From positions 1-5,481 of the forward strand of contig JAAZOA010000306.1 in NCBI GenBank assembly GCA_012798055.1: a DNA stretch of 5,481 nucleotides, written 5' to 3'. The notes beneath the pieces are model-generated. The model ran no database searches. It saw only the letters and a list, made by a program, of their open reading frames with translations, and was not told the DNA's origin. Shown here in pieces: positions 4,591 through 5,481 of the stretch. This stretch comes from Syntrophomonadaceae bacterium (lineage in GTDB: Bacteria; Bacillota; Syntrophomonadia; Syntrophomonadales; Syntrophomonadaceae). Numbering within the stretch: the stretch's first letter is position 1; each line of letters starts with the position of its first letter. Both the position numbers and the translations under genes were made by a program.

Positions 4591-5179
4591 CGAAGCCATT
4601 CGGGCCGCCCTGGACGAACTGGGATGTGGGCTTGAAGATGTAGCGGTGGAAATCCTTGAGGAAGGCAGCAAGCGATTGCTCGGTTTTATGGGCAGCAAAC
4701 CTGCAGTTGTCAAGGTTTCACTGCGGGAGAAACCGGAAGCCGAAGCCCGGAAGGTAGTAGAAGAATTGCTGCAGAAGATGAACATTGACTACCAGATTGA
4801 TAAAGTCGAATGGGATAATGGGACCACGCGAATAAATATCGTGGGCAAGGATATGGGGCTGCTGATTGGGCGCAAAGGAGAAACGCTTAACGCCTTGCAG
4901 TTTATAGCGGGCTTGATGCTCAATCGTAAACGGGAAGAAAAGATCCGGATCGTTCTGGATGTCGAGGATTATCGCCGCAAGAGAGAACAATCACTGGAGG
5001 CGCTGGCGCTGCGTTTGTCCGAAAAGGTAAAGCAGACCCAGAAAAACGTGATCATGCGGCCGATGAGTTCACAGGAACGCAGGATAGTCCATACCCTGCT
5101 CCAGGGAGATCCGCAGTTGGTGACCTATTCCATGGGCGAGGAACCCAACCGAAAAGTAGTGATTGCTCTGAAAAAGTAG
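4550..5179 (+). CDS. jag: RNA-binding protein Jag/KhpB (EloR), YidC-associated
   Basis: A cytoplasmic RNA-binding protein of the Jag/KhpB/EloR family, linked in Firmicutes to cell elongation and commonly encoded next to yidC. The product is 209 aa. Three domains are visible. Jag-N is at about 1-57, with KRLLGFMGSKPAVVKV (41-56) as a variant of the KKGFLGLFG motif. A type II KH domain has GLLIGRKGETLNALQ (103-117), with GRKG as the GxxG loop. A C-terminal R3H domain has R177xxxH181 within PMSSQERRIVHTLL. The ATG at 4550 has AAAGGAGGG (4531-4539) 10 nt upstream. A GTG eight codons earlier (4526) lies before that Shine-Dalgarno and is unlikely. The start overlaps yidC by 41 nt, so the genes are probably coupled. 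A strong terminator follows. Confidence 0.96.
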   Translation: MQVQTVEKKGKNVDEAIRAALDELGCGLEDVAVEILEEGSKRLLGFMGSKPAVVKVSLREKPEAEARKVVEELLQKMNIDYQIDKVEWDNGTTRINIVGKDMGLLIGRKGETLNALQFIAGLMLNRKREEKIRIVLDVEDYRRKREQSLEALALRLSEKVKQTQKNVIMRPMSSQERRIVHTLLQGDPQLVTYSMGEEPNRKVVIALKK

Positions 5180-5185
5180 CATCCT

Positions 5186-5213
5186 AAGGCCCTTTGGAAG
5201 GGCCTTTTTTTTT
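5186..5213 (+). terminator. Intrinsic terminator after jag
   Basis: AAGGCCCTT (5186-5194) and AAGGGCCTT (5198-5206) form a perfect 9-bp stem with a 3-nt loop. Opening the innermost pair gives an 8-bp stem and 5-nt loop. A run of nine T (5205-5213) follows. It lies 6 nt after the jag stop and should end the rpmH-rnpA-yidD-yidC-jag transcript. Confidence 0.95.
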
Positions 5214-5277
5214 GCCCGCGGGGAGGAGATCTTCCTGCCCGATAAAGACAGAACGCAGTGTATGTTGGCAGTTAATT

Positions 5278-5286
5278 TGGTAAGAT
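5278..5286 (+). promoter_or_regulatory. Weak candidate mnmE promoter (extended -10)
   Basis: TGGTAAGAT contains the TGn extension and hexamer TAAGAT, four of six matches to TATAAT, with no clear -35 at the right distance. A promoter is expected somewhere in 5214-5318 because a strong terminator separates mnmE from jag. This is the best candidate I see, but it is not strong. Confidence 0.28.
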
Positions 5287-5318
5287 AGAAATGATTATGG
5301 TTTGACAAGGAGAAGACT

Positions 5319-5481
5319 ATGTTTCAGCACGAAAACATAGCCGCGCTGGCCACCCCCCCGGGGGAAGGCGGCATAGGCATTATCAGAACCAGCGGGCCAG
5401 GGGTCATAGAACTGATCGCCCCCATTTTCGAAGCAGCCGGGGGTAGGGAATTGATGCAGACGGCAGGAAATCGGCTTGTAC
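5319..5481 (+). CDS. mnmE: tRNA modification GTPase MnmE (5' end only)
   Basis: The first 54 codons are present and then the window ends. MnmE (TrmE, ThdF) is a GTPase that with MnmG (GidA) modifies uridine 34 of certain tRNAs, using a folate derivative bound by its N-terminal domain. That domain is recognised here by NIAALATPPGEGGIGIIRTSGP (residues 6-27), in particular IAALATPPGEGGIGIIR, where most homologues read ATPPGxGGIGIVRxSGP. The ATG at 5319 has AAGGAG (5307-5312) 6 nt upstream. The gene follows the jag terminator by about 105 nt, and in this gene order it is usually followed by mnmG. The G domain and C-terminal cysteine motif are outside the window. Confidence 0.95.
   Translation, partial: MFQHENIAALATPPGEGGIGIIRTSGPGVIELIAPIFEAAGGRELMQTAGNRLV

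Overview
The window is a bacterial chromosomal replication-origin neighbourhood with the classical Firmicutes gene order: recF (5' end only), dnaN and dnaA on the minus strand, then rpmH, rnpA, yidD, yidC, jag and mnmE (5' end only) on the plus strand. Several things point to a low-to-medium GC Firmicute of the class Clostridia: this gene order, GGAGG-type ribosome binding sites, a short single-domain YidC, and a Jag protein behind it. The proteins look like those of Syntrophomonas-type clostridia, but that is an impression and not a database result.

Left arm (1-2684, minus strand). dnaA (436 aa) is followed by dnaN (379 aa), which is followed 18 nt later by recF. The small S4-domain gene yaaA, which lies between dnaN and recF in Bacillus subtilis, is absent. 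The 152 bp dnaA-dnaN gap looks like the unwinding half of oriC. It holds two spaced DnaA-box-like 9-mers, two abutting DnaA boxes, a triplet ladder matching the DnaA-trio motif that touches the second box, and then a pure A/T tract in front of dnaN.

Centre (2685-2942). The 258 bp divergent region between dnaA and rpmH carries a near-consensus vegetative promoter for rpmH and a probable extended -10 promoter for dnaA. It also holds a row of three imperfect DnaA boxes in the dnaA leader, probably the second, regulatory half of a bipartite oriC.

Right arm (2943-5481, plus strand). rpmH (44 aa), rnpA (111 aa), yidD (68 aa), yidC (285 aa) and jag (209 aa) form a tight cluster ending at a strong intrinsic terminator (5186-5213). 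A hairpin spans the rpmH stop codon. rnpA and yidD overlap by ATGA, and yidC and jag overlap by 41 nt. yidC has a TTG start, and a 10-bp hairpin separates it from a perfect Shine-Dalgarno sequence. mnmE starts after the terminator and runs off the window.

Together the genes cover initiation (DnaA, oriC), the replisome clamp (DnaN), recombination repair (RecF), ribosome and tRNA maturation (L34, RnpA, MnmE) and membrane protein insertion (YidD, YidC, Jag). I see no mobile element, CRISPR array, tRNA or rRNA. The less ordinary material is regulatory: the origin unwinding site, the yidC leader and the yidC/jag overlap.
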